Source: Massilia sp. Bi118 (GTDB lineage: Bacteria > Pseudomonadota > Gammaproteobacteria > Burkholderiales > Burkholderiaceae_D). From it: a stretch of DNA of 64,000 nucleotides. Below the pieces are notes generated by a model. It made no database searches and was not told the origin of the DNA. It was given only the letters and a program-made list of their open reading frames with translations. The stretch lies in the NCBI RefSeq assembly GCF_918697865.1, contig NZ_CAKKMV010000007.1, positions 62,001-126,000 on the forward strand, written 5' to 3'. The position numbers and the translations under genes are program-made. How positions within the stretch are numbered: position 1 is the first letter of the stretch; each line of letters opens with the position of its first letter. This document shows, piece by piece, positions 11,316 through 24,138 of this stretch.

Positions 11316-11340
11316 AGGGTGGGCACGGGGTGCCCACCCT
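11316..11340. terminator. Perfect 10-bp hairpin (AGGGTGGGCA) between PRC-barrel and chemoreceptor genes
   Basis: AGGGTGGGCA and TGCCCACCCT flank a 5-nt loop CGGGG, just after the stop of the leftward chemoreceptor gene (11346). There is no U-tract. A shorter version (GTGGGCAC-CCC-GTGCCCAC) occurs at 25712 to 25730, so this is also a dispersed repeat. Confidence 0.45.
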
Positions 11341-11345
11341 ACGGT

Positions 11346-13034
11346 TTAAAACTCTTCCCAGCCGTCGCCGACAGTGGCGGTAGCAGCAGGGCGTTTGGCG
11401 GCCGCGGCGCGCGCCGGCTGCGGGCGCACGGCGGGCAGGCCGGCCGCCGGTTCGATCCGCGACGGCGCGGCGGCCAGGGCGGCCTGGCGCTCGACCTTGA
11501 ACACGTCCACGGCCTGGGCCAGCTTGGCCGCCTGGTCCTGCAGCGAGCCGGCGGCGGCGGCCGATTCTTCGACCAGGGCCGCGTTCTGCTGGGTCGCCTC
11601 GTCCATCTGGGCGATCGCCTGGTTCACCTGCTCGATGCCGCCGGTCTGTTCCTGGCTGGCGGACGCGATCTCGGCCATGATGTCGGTGACGCGCTGGATC
11701 GAGTCGACCACCTGGCCCATCGTGTCGCCGGCCTGGTCGACCAGCTTGGCGCCGGCGTCGACCTTGCTGACCGAGGCCGTGATCAGTTCCTTGATTTCCT
11801 TGGCCGCTGCGGCCGAGCGCTGGGCCAGGGTGCGGACCTCGCTTGCCACCACGGCAAAGCCGCGGCCCTGTTCGCCGGCGCGCGCCGCTTCCACCGCCGC
11901 GTTCAGCGCCAGGATATTGGTCTGGAAGGCGATGCCGTCGATGACGCCGATGATGTCGACGATCTTCTTCGACGACTCGTTGATCGAGCCCATGGTCAGG
12001 ATCACTTCGCCGACCACGTCGCCGCCTTTGGTGGCGACGCTGGAGGCGGTGATGGCCAGCTGGTTGGCCTGGCGCGCGTTGTCGGCGTTCTGGCGCACGG
12101 TGTCGGTCAGGTGGGCCATCGAGGCCGCGGTCTGTTCCAGCGCCGCCGCCTGCTGCTCGGTGCGCGCGGACAGGTCGAGGTTACCGGCCGAGATCTCGCC
12201 GGCCGCGCCGTGGATGGACGAGGTGCCGCCGCGGACGTCGTTGACGATGCCGGCCAGGCTGTCGTTCATGTGGCGCAGCGCGCGCAGCAGGGCGCCGGTT
12301 TCATCGTTCGAGTGCGATTCGATGTGGCGGGTGAGGTCGCCGGCGGCCACGGTTTCGGCCACCGCGACCGCTTCGCGGATCGGGCGCACGATGCCGCGCG
12401 TCAGCAGGATCGAGCTCAGCGCGCCCAGTGCGACCGCACAGACGGTCAGCACGGTGATCAGGGTTTCGCTGGCGCGCGCGCCTGCCAGGATGTCGCTGGA
12501 GGCGGCGCCGATGTTCGCGTGCTGCATGCCGACCAGTTGCTGCACCGATTCCTGGTAGGCCTTGGCGGCCGGGGTGAACTGCTCGTTGAGGATTTTCGCG
12601 GCAAGTTCCATATCGCCATCGGCCTTGGCTTTGACGGCGGCGTCGCGCGCGCTCGAGTAGGCCTTGCGCTGATCGCCAATCCTCTTGAACAGCGCCTGCT
12701 CCTCGCCCGGGGTGATGAGCGGCTCGATCTGCTTGATCAGCTCGGTCGAGCGCGAACCGGTGGCAGCCGCGTCTTCCTTGAAGAAGGCGACCAGCGAATC
12801 GTCGCTGCTCTTGACGATGGCGGCGGTGCGGCGCACGGCCGCGAAAATCTGCATGTACCACTCGGTGATCAGGCGCTCCTTGGCCAGCGGCGCCGCCAGT
12901 ACGCCGGCGGCCTCGTTCGCCACATTGCCGAGGCGCGACATGCCGACGCCTGCGATCAGAACGGCCATCGCCAGGGTCAGCGAAAAGCCGAGCGCAAGCC
13001 GTTTACCAATATTGAATCGACTGAAAAAACCCAT
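11346..13034 (-). CDS. Methyl-accepting chemotaxis protein (paralogue)
   Basis: This 562-residue receptor has the same layout as the receptor at 7472: first membrane helix after [16 protein letters not shown], four-helix-bundle sensor with [12 protein letters not shown], second membrane helix, HAMP ([20 protein letters not shown]), signalling hairpin tip, and a C-terminal WEEF. The cytoplasmic half is nearly the same as in the paralogue while the periplasmic half is much more diverged. That is the pattern expected for a duplicated receptor with a changed ligand. It is separated from the paralogue by the M20 amidohydrolase and PRC-barrel genes. Confidence 0.95.
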   Translation of the reverse strand: MGFFSRFNIGKRLALGFSLTLAMAVLIAGVGMSRLGNVANEAAGVLAAPLAKERLITEWYMQIFAAVRRTAAIVKSSDDSLVAFFKEDAAATGSRSTELIKQIEPLITPGEEQALFKRIGDQRKAYSSARDAAVKAKADGDMELAAKILNEQFTPAAKAYQESVQQLVGMQHANIGAASSDILAGARASETLITVLTVCAVALGALSSILLTRGIVRPIREAVAVAETVAAGDLTRHIESHSNDETGALLRALRHMNDSLAGIVNDVRGGTSSIHGAAGEISAGNLDLSARTEQQAAALEQTAASMAHLTDTVRQNADNARQANQLAITASSVATKGGDVVGEVILTMGSINESSKKIVDIIGVIDGIAFQTNILALNAAVEAARAGEQGRGFAVVASEVRTLAQRSAAAAKEIKELITASVSKVDAGAKLVDQAGDTMGQVVDSIQRVTDIMAEIASASQEQTGGIEQVNQAIAQMDEATQQNAALVEESAAAAGSLQDQAAKLAQAVDVFKVERQAALAAAPSRIEPAAGLPAVRPQPARAAAAKRPAATATVGDGWEEF

Positions 13035-13165
13035 GACTGTCCTTTGAAAGCAAAATCGAATGAAAACTCACCCAAAATTGTACTTTCAGAACAGCAATTT
13101 TTGTTACTTTTGAGAGTATTTAGATAGCGACTGCAATTTTTACGCAACAAATTCTTGCCCAATAA

Positions 13166-14239
13166 TCACTGTTTCTCTCCCTTCGCTTCCGCTTCATCCT
13201 CCATCAGCCCTTCCAGGCGCCCGATGCGCCCGGCAGTGTCCGGATGCGTCGACATGTAACTCATCGTGGTCTTCAGCCAGCGCGGGGTATCGGCTTCGTC
13301 CGGATCCTGGTTTTCCAGAGCCTGGAGCGCCTGGATGAAGGCGACAGGCGAACGACCCTGGCGGCGCAGCAGGGCCACCGCGTAATCGTCGGCATCCAGC
13401 TCCATCGCACGCGAATACTGCATCTGCGTCAGCACCGCCGGCACGCCGGCAGCCACCGCGCTGAAATCGCCGAACAGCGCGGCCGACAGCGCCGCCATCA
13501 GCGAGGAACCGCTCATTGCGCGCGCCGCATGGCGGTGCTCGATATGCCCCACCTCGTGCGCCAGCACGGTGGCCAGTTGCTCCTTGCCGGCTTCGTCGAG
13601 CTGGTTGTCCTTGTTCTGGACCAGCCGCACCATCCAGTCGGTGACGACGATGGTGCCGTCCGGCAGGGCCAGCGCATTCGCGCCCAGCTTGGGCGAATTG
13701 CGCACCAGCAGCCGCATCGGCACGCGCGGATGCGCCGGCAGCACGCCAGACAGCAGGGTCTGGACCTCGGCGATGCGTTGCTCGCTCAGGCGCGAGGGTT
13801 CCAGCAGGCCGTGCCGTTCAAGGCTGGCCAGGGCGGCGCGGCCGAGGCGGATGTCGACCGAAGGCGGCAGTTTCTCGGCGATGCGTTCGGCGGCGGCGGG
13901 CAAGCCGCGGAAGTAGAGCAGGGCCAGCAGCGCCACCAGCAGCACCAGCGCCAGCAGTGCGGCCGGCCAGCGTTCCTGCCAGCGCACCACGGCGCTCTTG
14001 CGGTAGCCGAGCGCGTCGAGCAGCGGCTGGCGGCCGTCGCCGGCGACTTCGCAGCTGGCGCCGTCGGCAAAGCGCAGCACGGCGGGCGCGGCGGCAAAGG
14101 GTTCGGACAGCGTCACCGCGCCGACCGGATAGCTGCGCTCGAAGGCCGGGGAACTGAGCCGCAGCATGCCGGCGTCCACGTTCAGACGGACCGGATGCAG
14201 GCGCGCGTTGCGCCCGTCGAAATAGAGAGCGTTGGTCAT
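13166..14239 (-). CDS. M48-family membrane metallopeptidase
   Basis: The 357-residue protein has an N-terminal beta-rich part of about 85 residues, one membrane helix (WPAALLALVLLVALLALLYF) and an M48 zinc-peptidase domain. The domain carries the motif VLAHEVGHIEHRHAARA (HExxH) and the third-ligand region AMELDADDYAVALLRRQGRS; STHPDTAGRIGRL follows. Related membrane M48 enzymes take part in envelope protein quality control. The gene overlaps or abuts the stop of the DUF898 gene (GTGA). I chose the ATG with GGTGA 7 nt upstream; a GTG three codons earlier is the alternative. The two genes form an operon, an arrangement seen elsewhere. Confidence 0.88.
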   Translation of the reverse strand: MTNALYFDGRNARLHPVRLNVDAGMLRLSSPAFERSYPVGAVTLSEPFAAAPAVLRFADGASCEVAGDGRQPLLDALGYRKSAVVRWQERWPAALLALVLLVALLALLYFRGLPAAAERIAEKLPPSVDIRLGRAALASLERHGLLEPSRLSEQRIAEVQTLLSGVLPAHPRVPMRLLVRNSPKLGANALALPDGTIVVTDWMVRLVQNKDNQLDEAGKEQLATVLAHEVGHIEHRHAARAMSGSSLMAALSAALFGDFSAVAAGVPAVLTQMQYSRAMELDADDYAVALLRRQGRSPVAFIQALQALENQDPDEADTPRWLKTTMSYMSTHPDTAGRIGRLEGLMEDEAEAKGEKQ

Positions 14240-14244
14240 GTTCG

Positions 14245-15411
14245 TCACCAGGAAAGATCGAGGCCGAGGAATTCCGCGCTGCCGTCGCCGGCCGCGGTGG
14301 CGGGGCGCCGGCTTGCCTGGCCGGTCGCGGCTTCGAAACCATCGGGCGCCTCGACATGCACGTGGGCCAGGCGGTAACGCCAGGTCCGCACTGCGGCGAA
14401 GGGACGGAACAGGCCCAGGGTCAGCAAGGTGAGCAGGACGTTGACGGCCTGCAGGCGAAAGTAGGACCGCAGCCGCATCGCGGATGCAATGCGCACGCCC
14501 GGGAAACGGGTCTCCGACCAGGCGATATTGTTCATCCGCACCATCACGAACAGGGCGCTGAAGATGAGGAACAGGTAGACCAGCAGGACGGCGCCGAGCG
14601 GTATCAGCGCGGACGCGATACCGCGCGCCCCGGTGTCGGCGCGGAGCTGCGAACCCGCATACATCATCATGCCGAGGACGACGAAGACGACGATGCCCGC
14701 CACGAAGCTCACCACATAGGGCGCGGCCAGCTCGGTGCTGCTGGCCCCGAACTCGGCGCGCTGGTCGCCGTAGGTCAGGCTGCTGTGCTGGTAGCGCTTC
14801 ATGGCGCCGTGCATCAGCGGCCAGAGCAGATAAAGCAGGAACACGGCGCTCACCATCGGCCGGTCCGGCAGCAGGGCGACCAGGGCGCCCGGCAGGACGA
14901 ACATGGCCACCGGCAGCGCGTAGGCGCGGTAGGCGGGCTGGATCTCGCCGGCGAAGCCGAAGGGCAGGCCGCGGTACCAGGTATTCGACAGCCGGAAGCG
15001 CAGCGCCGAGCGCATCATGAAGGGCAGCAGGCAGACCAGCAGGCTCACCGTGACCGCGCCGGCCACGGCGGAAAAGCCGAAGGCGTAGTGGTAGGCGGCC
15101 AGCAGCACCACCGCCAGCAAACGGCCGCGCAGGATCGCCGCCGGATTGCCGCGGAAGTCGAAGCTGGCGCCGGCAAGCTGGGTGTTCCGGTAAAAATACT
15201 GCAGCCGGCGGGTCTTGGCCCAGGCCGAATAGATGCCGAGCGTGGCCACGGTCAGCAGCAGGTTGACGATCCAGATGCGGAAGTATTCGCCGCCGCTGCC
15301 GCTGAAGCCGAAGGCCAGCGGCGCCGGCGGATCCTCGGGGACGGTATCGACCGGCAGGGTCGCGTCCAGGGCGTAGTCATGCTCGATCATGGGTGGGCTC
15401 GATGTTGACAT
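14245..15411 (-). CDS. DUF898 (YjgN-family) integral membrane protein
   Basis: The 388-residue product carries repeated YjgN/DUF898 signatures: LAFGFSGSGGEYFRIWIVNL, TLGIYSAWAKTRRLQYFYRN, and a second copy near the end (LLTLLTLGLFRPFAAVRTWRY). I count about seven to eight hydrophobic segments, so it is an inner-membrane protein. Function is unknown; it is encoded directly before a membrane M48 peptidase, so a joint envelope role is likely. The start is the ATG before STSSPPMIEHDYALD; a second ATG seven codons on is possible because no strong ribosome site is visible. Confidence 0.82.
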   Translation of the reverse strand: MSTSSPPMIEHDYALDATLPVDTVPEDPPAPLAFGFSGSGGEYFRIWIVNLLLTVATLGIYSAWAKTRRLQYFYRNTQLAGASFDFRGNPAAILRGRLLAVVLLAAYHYAFGFSAVAGAVTVSLLVCLLPFMMRSALRFRLSNTWYRGLPFGFAGEIQPAYRAYALPVAMFVLPGALVALLPDRPMVSAVFLLYLLWPLMHGAMKRYQHSSLTYGDQRAEFGASSTELAAPYVVSFVAGIVVFVVLGMMMYAGSQLRADTGARGIASALIPLGAVLLVYLFLIFSALFVMVRMNNIAWSETRFPGVRIASAMRLRSYFRLQAVNVLLTLLTLGLFRPFAAVRTWRYRLAHVHVEAPDGFEAATGQASRRPATAAGDGSAEFLGLDLSW

Positions 15412-15485
15412 GAAGGAAAGACGCCCAGTGTAGCCACAGCTCACGTGTATTGGCAATTTTTGCAAGAGCTGTTGATGCAGGCTGA

Positions 15486-18175
<2,690 letters not shown>

Positions 18176-18184
18176 CACATAGCC

Positions 18185-18240
18185 CGTCGTTCCCGCGAAG
18201 GCGGGAACCCAAGTTTGCTCGCGCTATCGAAACGCTGGCA
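18185..18240. repeat. Dispersed intergenic hairpin repeat, copy 3
   Basis: CGTCGTTCCCGCGAAGGCGGG followed by AACCCAAGTTTGCTCGCG and ATCGAAACGCTGGCA, just after kdsA. It is a single-sided version of copies 1 and 2. Confidence 0.65.
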
Positions 18241-18263
18241 CATTTGCGCTAACACTGAAAACC

Positions 18264-18302
18264 GGGGTCAGAGCCCAACCGAGTGAACCGGGCTCTGACC
18301 CC
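18264..18302. repeat. Inverted repeat GGGGTCAGAGCCC / GGGCTCTGACCCC
   Basis: Two perfect 13-bp arms (18264 to 18276 and 18290 to 18302) around a 13-nt loop lie between kdsA and eno. It is a different repeat from the CCCGCGAAGGCGGG type. It may attenuate read-through into eno, but no U-tract follows. Confidence 0.7.
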
Positions 18303-18329
18303 TCGATTTCTTTACCTTCCGGAGACTGA

Positions 18330-19622
<1,293 letters not shown>

Positions 19623-19641
19623 TGTAAGATCGCAGCAACAG

Positions 19642-19678
19642 AAAATTCCCGTCGGCATCGGCTGGCGGGAATTTTTTC
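19642..19678 (+). terminator. Rho-independent terminator after eno
   Basis: AAAATTCCCG (19642 to 19651) pairs with CGGGAATTTT (19666 to 19675), with inner GC pairs and a run of six T. It ends the eno transcript 20 bp after the stop and just before the ftsB promoter region. Confidence 0.85.
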
Positions 19679-19693
19679 GTATACTCTTCATTC

Positions 19694-20059
19694 ATGCGCC
19701 TCATCACCCTTGCTCTTGCCACCTTACTGCTGCTGATCCAGTACCCGCTATGGTTGGGTAAGGGAGGCTGGCTGGACGTCGGCGAACTGGAGCGCCAGCT
19801 CGCCTCCAGCCACGCGCGCACCGACCAGCTGAGGGCGCGCAACGCCAAGCTCGAATCCGAAGTGCGCGACCTGAAGGACGGCACCGAAGCCGTCGAGGAA
19901 CGCGCCCGCTACGAACTCGGCATGATCAAGCAGAACGAGATCTTCGTGCAGGTGCTGCGCAAGGACGAAAAGCCGGCCGTCATGATGACGCCGCCGCCAC
20001 CGCCGCGCGAGCCGAAAGGCGCGAAGGGCGCCAAGCCCCAGAAGCCGCTCGACGACTGA
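19694..20059 (+). CDS. ftsB: Cell division protein FtsB
   Basis: FtsB (121 residues) is a bitopic divisome protein that forms the FtsQLB complex. One N-terminal membrane helix ([18 protein letters not shown]) is followed by [15 protein letters not shown], a coiled coil ([20 protein letters not shown]), and the conserved [21 protein letters not shown] Pro/Lys-rich tail ends the protein. Its position directly after eno is the standard one in beta- and gammaproteobacteria. It is longer than E. coli FtsB (103 residues) because of the tail. Confidence 0.95.
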   Translation: MRLITLALATLLLLIQYPLWLGKGGWLDVGELERQLASSHARTDQLRARNAKLESEVRDLKDGTEAVEERARYELGMIKQNEIFVQVLRKDEKPAVMMTPPPPPREPKGAKGAKPQKPLDD

Positions 20060-20070
20060 GCGTTTCTCCC

Positions 20071-20313
20071 ATGACCGACCAACTGAACACCCTGGAAGCC
20101 GTCGCCGCCTGCCTGGCCGCGGCCTTCGAAAGCGGCAGCGCCGAAACCATGACCGCCGCGCTGGCGGCGGTCGCGGGTTCAAGTGGCCTGGCCGCGCTGT
20201 CCGCCGCCGCCAGCCTGCCGCGCGCCGAGCTCGCCGAAGCCATGCTGGCCGGCGAGATGAGCCTCGACACCACGCTCGCCATCATGAAGGTCATCGACCT
20301 GCACATGCCGTGA
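20071..20313 (+). CDS. Small COG3636-like (HigA-type antitoxin fold) protein
   Basis: The 80-residue acidic, Ala-rich protein starts 11 nt after ftsB. Its pattern, ALAAVAGSSGLAALSAAASL-PRAELAEAML, then LDTTLAIMKVIDLHM, lines up by eye with the helix-turn-helix proteins annotated as addiction-module antidotes (COG3636: ALGDIARARG...GLSREGLYKAL...FATVLKVLKALGL). No toxin gene is next to it, and it may be cotranscribed with ftsB. The resemblance is remote, so it could be only a helical protein of unknown role. Confidence 0.5.
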   Translation: MTDQLNTLEAVAACLAAAFESGSAETMTAALAAVAGSSGLAALSAAASLPRAELAEAMLAGEMSLDTTLAIMKVIDLHMP

Positions 20314-20418
20314 CAGCGGCCCGATCCCAGCTTGCCATTTTTTTAAGCCGGAATTAAGTTACCCTCAGGGAATTTACGAATACAATGTTTCCCATAAGCT
20401 AACTGTTTGGGGGAACTC

Positions 20419-21204
20419 TTGTATTCTCTGCCTATCCGGGCCGAGGCCTTGCCTGTGCTCGCGTTTGCACTGATTTTCTGTTGGACGCCGCATGGGGCTG
20501 CGCAAGACCGGGCGCCGGCCACCCAGGCCGCCGCGCCGCTCACCGTCAAGGTCAGCGAATCGAAGCAATTCGGCGAGCTGCCCTACCGTCCCGTCATCGA
20601 GAGCTTCCGGCTGCTCCAGTCCTACCAGCCGGCCGAGCCGCGGCTGGTGGATGTGCTCGTGCGCGCAAAATACCCGTTCATGTCGGACGCCGAGCAGGAT
20701 GCCTATATGCCGCAGCGCTGGGGTGTCGCGATCGTCAGTCCTTCCGTGGACCTGAACGTGCCGGTGCGCCGCGGCGGCTATTTCGTGCTGCCGGACGTGG
20801 ACGGCGCTTATCGGGAGAAGGGGAGCATCCTGTTCAGGGAGCCGACCACCCGGCCGCTCTACCTGTATTTTTCCCTGCGGGTGGGAGCCGGCCAGCGCAT
20901 CCGCTATGCCGACTTGGGAAAGGCCTCGGAGCAGATCGATACCTTGCTCGGGAAGATTTCCTATTTCAACCGGCAGTTGCGGCACCTGAAGCGCGACCGG
21001 CACGATGCCATCAAGGCCTGCTTCCTCGACGCCAGCGGCGACATCCTCATCGACGGTAAACCGGTGTCCGACGGCAGCATCGGCAACTGCAAGCTCCTCA
21101 GGATCGATCCCGAGCGCATAAAAAGCGGCGACGTGATCGAATTTTCCGGACCGCTCGACATCGTGACCTTTGCCGAGAGCGGCCAGCAGGCGAACCCAGC
21201 CTGA
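20419..21204 (+). CDS. Secreted protein of unknown function
   Basis: The 261-residue product has a signal peptide (ALPVLAFALIFCWTPHGAAQ) and then a beta-rich body (FRLLQSYQPAEPRLVDVLVR, GGYFVLPDVDGAYREKGSIL, PLYLYFSLRVGAGQRIRYAD) that I do not recognise; two cysteines are near the C-terminus. A TTG start at 20419 preceded by GGGGGAA is the best choice; a GTG at 20455 is possible. The 105-bp upstream gap is AT-rich and probably holds its promoter. No operon partner is visible. Confidence 0.5.
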   Translation: MYSLPIRAEALPVLAFALIFCWTPHGAAQDRAPATQAAAPLTVKVSESKQFGELPYRPVIESFRLLQSYQPAEPRLVDVLVRAKYPFMSDAEQDAYMPQRWGVAIVSPSVDLNVPVRRGGYFVLPDVDGAYREKGSILFREPTTRPLYLYFSLRVGAGQRIRYADLGKASEQIDTLLGKISYFNRQLRHLKRDRHDAIKACFLDASGDILIDGKPVSDGSIGNCKLLRIDPERIKSGDVIEFSGPLDIVTFAESGQQANPA

Positions 21205-21252
21205 GCCGCCGGTCGCCGAAGGGCGGCGCCGGCAGCCGAGGCTTGGCGAAGC

Positions 21253-21624
21253 TCAGGCGGCGCTGCCCGCCAGCGGCGGCACATAACCCGGCTCGAGCAG
21301 GCCCGGCACAGGTTCGCCTTCCAGCACGACGATTTCGCCGATGCTTTGCGCGCGCATGACGATACGGTCGCCGTTGGCGACGTGGCTGCCGACCAGCGCG
21401 ATCGGACGGTTGGCGATGGTCGAGGCATGGCCGGCCCCCGACACGATCACGCTCTCGCTGCCGTCCGGGTAGCGGACGCGGTCGCCGACACAGGCGACGT
21501 GGTAATCGTCCGCGAACTGGTCATTCGATGCCAGCACAACCTGGCCGCCGCGGCTGGTGCGCGAGCCGACGGTTGCAATCGGATAACGGGCAAGCACCTT
21601 GCGCGGAACACTAGTTTCATTCAT
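21253..21624 (-). CDS. PAAR-domain protein
   Basis: The 123-residue protein is a PAAR-repeat protein: RYPIATVGSRTSRGGQVVLA, HVACVGDRVRYPDGSESVIV, and ALVGSHVANGDRIV, with a short tail. PAAR proteins form the conical tip on VgrG spikes of type VI secretion systems. No VgrG or effector gene is adjacent, so this is an orphan PAAR. GGAGA lies 8 nt before the chosen ATG; upstream in-frame codons run through the promoter region. Confidence 0.85.
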   Translation of the reverse strand: MNETSVPRKVLARYPIATVGSRTSRGGQVVLASNDQFADDYHVACVGDRVRYPDGSESVIVSGAGHASTIANRPIALVGSHVANGDRIVMRAQSIGEIVVLEGEPVPGLLEPGYVPPLAGSAA

Positions 21625-21856
21625 TCCCTGATCTCCAAACGACGGATTCGACTGACCGGACCAATGACGCCTTTTGTACAAAAGCGACATTGTCCCGGCA
21701 CCGTGTGTACGCTTCCGTACACTGGTGGCCATTGGACCGCGCCGTTGATTCACGCCAATTGATGTTGCTCAAATTGGTAATACGCAAGGCAGGGATTCAG
21801 GGAATTCCGACAGGAATCTTTCCGGTTCGACTTGACTGTCCGGATAAAAGGTTTTT

Positions 21857-22624
21857 TCAGTCGATCAGGGTCTTGACCAGCACCTTGCCGTCGCGCATTG
21901 CACTTTCCTGGCGCAGCATCAGCTGGCTGCCCTTGGCGAACCAAAAGGTCGAGTCCGCGCCCGGCGTGCCGTAGTCGGTGGTCACGAGCCAGCAGTCGAC
22001 CGGGCCGGTAGGGCCGGCGATGGTTCCGGAGCCGCTCACCTTGAAGCTGTAGCGCTTGGGCGCCGAGCCGCCGCCCGGGTGGTAGAAGTTGATGCTGGCT
22101 TCGTAGCCTTCGGCGAGGGGCAGCGCCTGCAGGAATTCGATGTCGGTCTCGAAGTTGAAGGTCGGCTCGGGGGAGGGAACCGAGAGCGCCTTCTGCGCGT
22201 TGTCCGCCAGGTCCGGCATGCCGCTGACGCGGTCCGGTGCGAACGTGAAGCCCTCGACCAGCTTCTTGCCATCGCGCTCGGTGATGCGCACATGGCTCAG
22301 CGGGCGGAAAGTGGCGGTCTCGAACCAGGAATCGAGGCGCTTCACGGCAGCAGGGGCGGTCGGCGAGGCCATCGCCCCGTCCCAGCGCTGCACGATGTGC
22401 ATTTGCTGCTTGCCGTCGCGCTGCTCGAAGCGCACTTCGCGCGCCCAGATATCGAGCGGGATGCTGGCGCCGTCGGCGGTGCGGAAATAACGCAGGTAGT
22501 AGTGGGTGCCCGGCTTGATCAGGCTGAAGCGCGGCAGCGGGGCGCCGACGTCGACGCTGGTGACGGCGGACTGGGCGGAAGCGCACAGGCAGGCGAGGAG
22601 GGTGGGAAGAAGGATGCGGCGCAT
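21857..22624 (-). CDS. DUF3108-like secreted protein
   Basis: This 255-residue protein carries a signal peptide (ILLPTLLACLCASAQSAV) and a beta-rich domain typical of DUF3108/YhjY-like envelope proteins: LIKPGTHYYLRYFRTADGAS, LDIWAREVRFEQRDGKQQMH, and DCWLVTTDYGTPGADSTFWF. DUF3108 members are periplasmic and of unknown function; the barrel-like core resembles lipoprotein-carrier folds. The start fits the signal peptide. It stands alone, 116 bp from the thioesterase gene, with a dispersed repeat in between. Confidence 0.65.
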   Translation of the reverse strand: MRRILLPTLLACLCASAQSAVTSVDVGAPLPRFSLIKPGTHYYLRYFRTADGASIPLDIWAREVRFEQRDGKQQMHIVQRWDGAMASPTAPAAVKRLDSWFETATFRPLSHVRITERDGKKLVEGFTFAPDRVSGMPDLADNAQKALSVPSPEPTFNFETDIEFLQALPLAEGYEASINFYHPGGGSAPKRYSFKVSGSGTIAGPTGPVDCWLVTTDYGTPGADSTFWFAKGSQLMLRQESAMRDGKVLVKTLID

Positions 22625-22710
22625 GAAGACCTCGGCGGAGTGGGGAATACCGCCGAGTATGCCGATGATGTATATATCAGATCAACAACAAATGGATATG
22701 CACGTTTAAC

Positions 22711-22738
22711 TTGGGTTCCCGCCTTCGCGGGAACGACC
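22711..22738. repeat. Dispersed intergenic hairpin repeat, copy 4 (single arm, inverted)
   Basis: TTGGGTTCCCGCCTTCGCGG plus GAACGAC is the reverse complement of the first arm of copy 3. It lies right after the stop of the leftward thioesterase gene, where the CCCGC/GCGGG hairpin could act as a terminator. Confidence 0.65.
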
Positions 22739-22740
22739 GC

Positions 22741-23166
22741 TTACATTTGCAGCGTTTCCAATAGCGCGCGCGCGTCTTCCGGAACCGGCACCGGCCGATT
22801 GCTCTCCCGATCCACATACACATGCACGAAATGCCCGGCCGCAGCCGGCAGCTCGTCGTCGTTGCGGTACAGCCCGATCTCGTAACGCACGCTGGAATTA
22901 CCGAGCTTGGCCACGCGCACGCCCACGTGCACGGTGTCCGGGAACACCACCGGCGCAAAATACGAGCACCCCGTTTCGACCACGAAACCGACCGTCTTGC
23001 CGCCGTGGATGTCGAGCACGCCCCGTTCGATCAGGAGGCGGTTCACCGCCGTATCGAAGTAGCTGTAGTAATGGACGTTGTTGACGTGGCCGTAGACGTC
23101 GTTGTCCATCCAGCGGGTAGCGATCGCGCAGAAATGCGGGAAGGCGGAGCGGGGCGTGTCGCGCAT
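22741..23166 (-). CDS. Hot-dog-fold acyl-CoA thioesterase
   Basis: The 141-residue protein belongs to the 4-hydroxybenzoyl-CoA thioesterase / YbgC-FadM group. It contains the signature TRWMDNDVYGHVNNVHYYSY, with the catalytic Asp in WMDNDVYGH, followed by VVETGCSYFAPVVFPDTVHV and AAGHFVHVYVDRE. It should hydrolyse acyl-CoA thioesters in the cytoplasm. It is the last gene of the gamma-carbonic anhydrase-hslO operon, 12 nt after hslO. Confidence 0.88.
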   Translation of the reverse strand: MRDTPRSAFPHFCAIATRWMDNDVYGHVNNVHYYSYFDTAVNRLLIERGVLDIHGGKTVGFVVETGCSYFAPVVFPDTVHVGVRVAKLGNSSVRYEIGLYRNDDELPAAAGHFVHVYVDRESNRPVPVPEDARALLETLQM

Positions 23167-23178
23167 GCGGACCTGTTA

Positions 23179-24135
23179 TCAGTGCTTCACATCGGAGGCC
23201 GGCGCAATCGCGTCGGCAGTCAGGTCGGCCGCGAACAGCTGGGCGCAGTCGACCGCGTCGAACTCGTAGTGCTTGCCGCAGAAGTCGCAGTTGATCGCCA
23301 GCTGGCCGAGGTCGTGCAGGGCGGAGTCGACTTCTTCCTTGCCCAGCATCTTCAGCATGTTGCCGACCTTCTCGCGCGAGCAGCTGCAGTGGAATTCCGG
23401 GTGCATCGGATCGAACACGCGGATCGTCTCTTCCCAGAACAGGCGCTTCAGCAGGGTTTCCACGTCGACGCTCAGCAGCTCTTCCTGCTTCAGGGTGCCG
23501 CCCAGCGCCAGCGCGCGGTTCCAGGTCTCGGCGTCTTCCTCTTCGGTCGCCTGGGCCACCTGGCCTTCGACTTCGCTGTTGCGCGGCAGCTTTTGCAGCA
23601 GCAGGCCGCGCGCAACGTTGTCGTCGGCCGCCAGCCACAGCTTGGTGTCCATCTGTTCCGAGCGCAGCATGTAGTTTTCGATGACGGTGGCGATGTCCTC
23701 GCCGTGCAGCGGCACCACGCCCTGGTAGGGCTGCTGGCCCGGGACCTTGTCCTTCGGGTCGAGCGTGATCACGAAGCGGCCCTGGCCGCCCACGTTCAGC
23801 AGCTGGGTCACCGAGGCATCGTCGGGCACCACGGCGCCCGGGCTCAGCTTGGCGGTGGCGCGCAGGTGCAGCTCAGCGTCGCACTCGACCACCAGCAGCT
23901 TGACCGGGCCGTCGCCGAAGATCTGCATCACGATCGAGCCGTTGAATTTCAGGTTGGCCGACAGCAGCGCGGCGGCGGCAACCATTTCGCCCAGCAAGCC
24001 CTTGACTGCCTTCGGGTAGACGTGGCGCGACTGGATCTCGCGCCAGGCGTTTGAAATCTCGACCAGCTCGCCGCGCACGGCGGCGTTGTCGAAGATGAAT
24101 TTTTGCAGGATGTCCTTGCTGGTATCAGTCGTCAT
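23179..24135 (-). CDS. hslO: Redox-regulated chaperone Hsp33
   Basis: Hsp33 (318 residues) is a holdase switched on by oxidation. The N-terminal core has SNAWREIQSRHVYPKAVKGL and VQTSI-like substrate regions (LSANLKFNGSIVMQIFGDGP). The C-terminal zinc switch is complete: CSC in FHCSCSREK, then CxxC in CDFCGKHYEFD with the correct spacing. It starts 3 nt after the stop of the gamma-carbonic anhydrase-like gene and is followed by the thioesterase gene on the same strand, so the three form an operon. Confidence 0.96.
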   Translation of the reverse strand: MTTDTSKDILQKFIFDNAAVRGELVEISNAWREIQSRHVYPKAVKGLLGEMVAAAALLSANLKFNGSIVMQIFGDGPVKLLVVECDAELHLRATAKLSPGAVVPDDASVTQLLNVGGQGRFVITLDPKDKVPGQQPYQGVVPLHGEDIATVIENYMLRSEQMDTKLWLAADDNVARGLLLQKLPRNSEVEGQVAQATEEEDAETWNRALALGGTLKQEELLSVDVETLLKRLFWEETIRVFDPMHPEFHCSCSREKVGNMLKMLGKEEVDSALHDLGQLAINCDFCGKHYEFDAVDCAQLFAADLTADAIAPASDVKH

Positions 24136-24138
24136 TCT

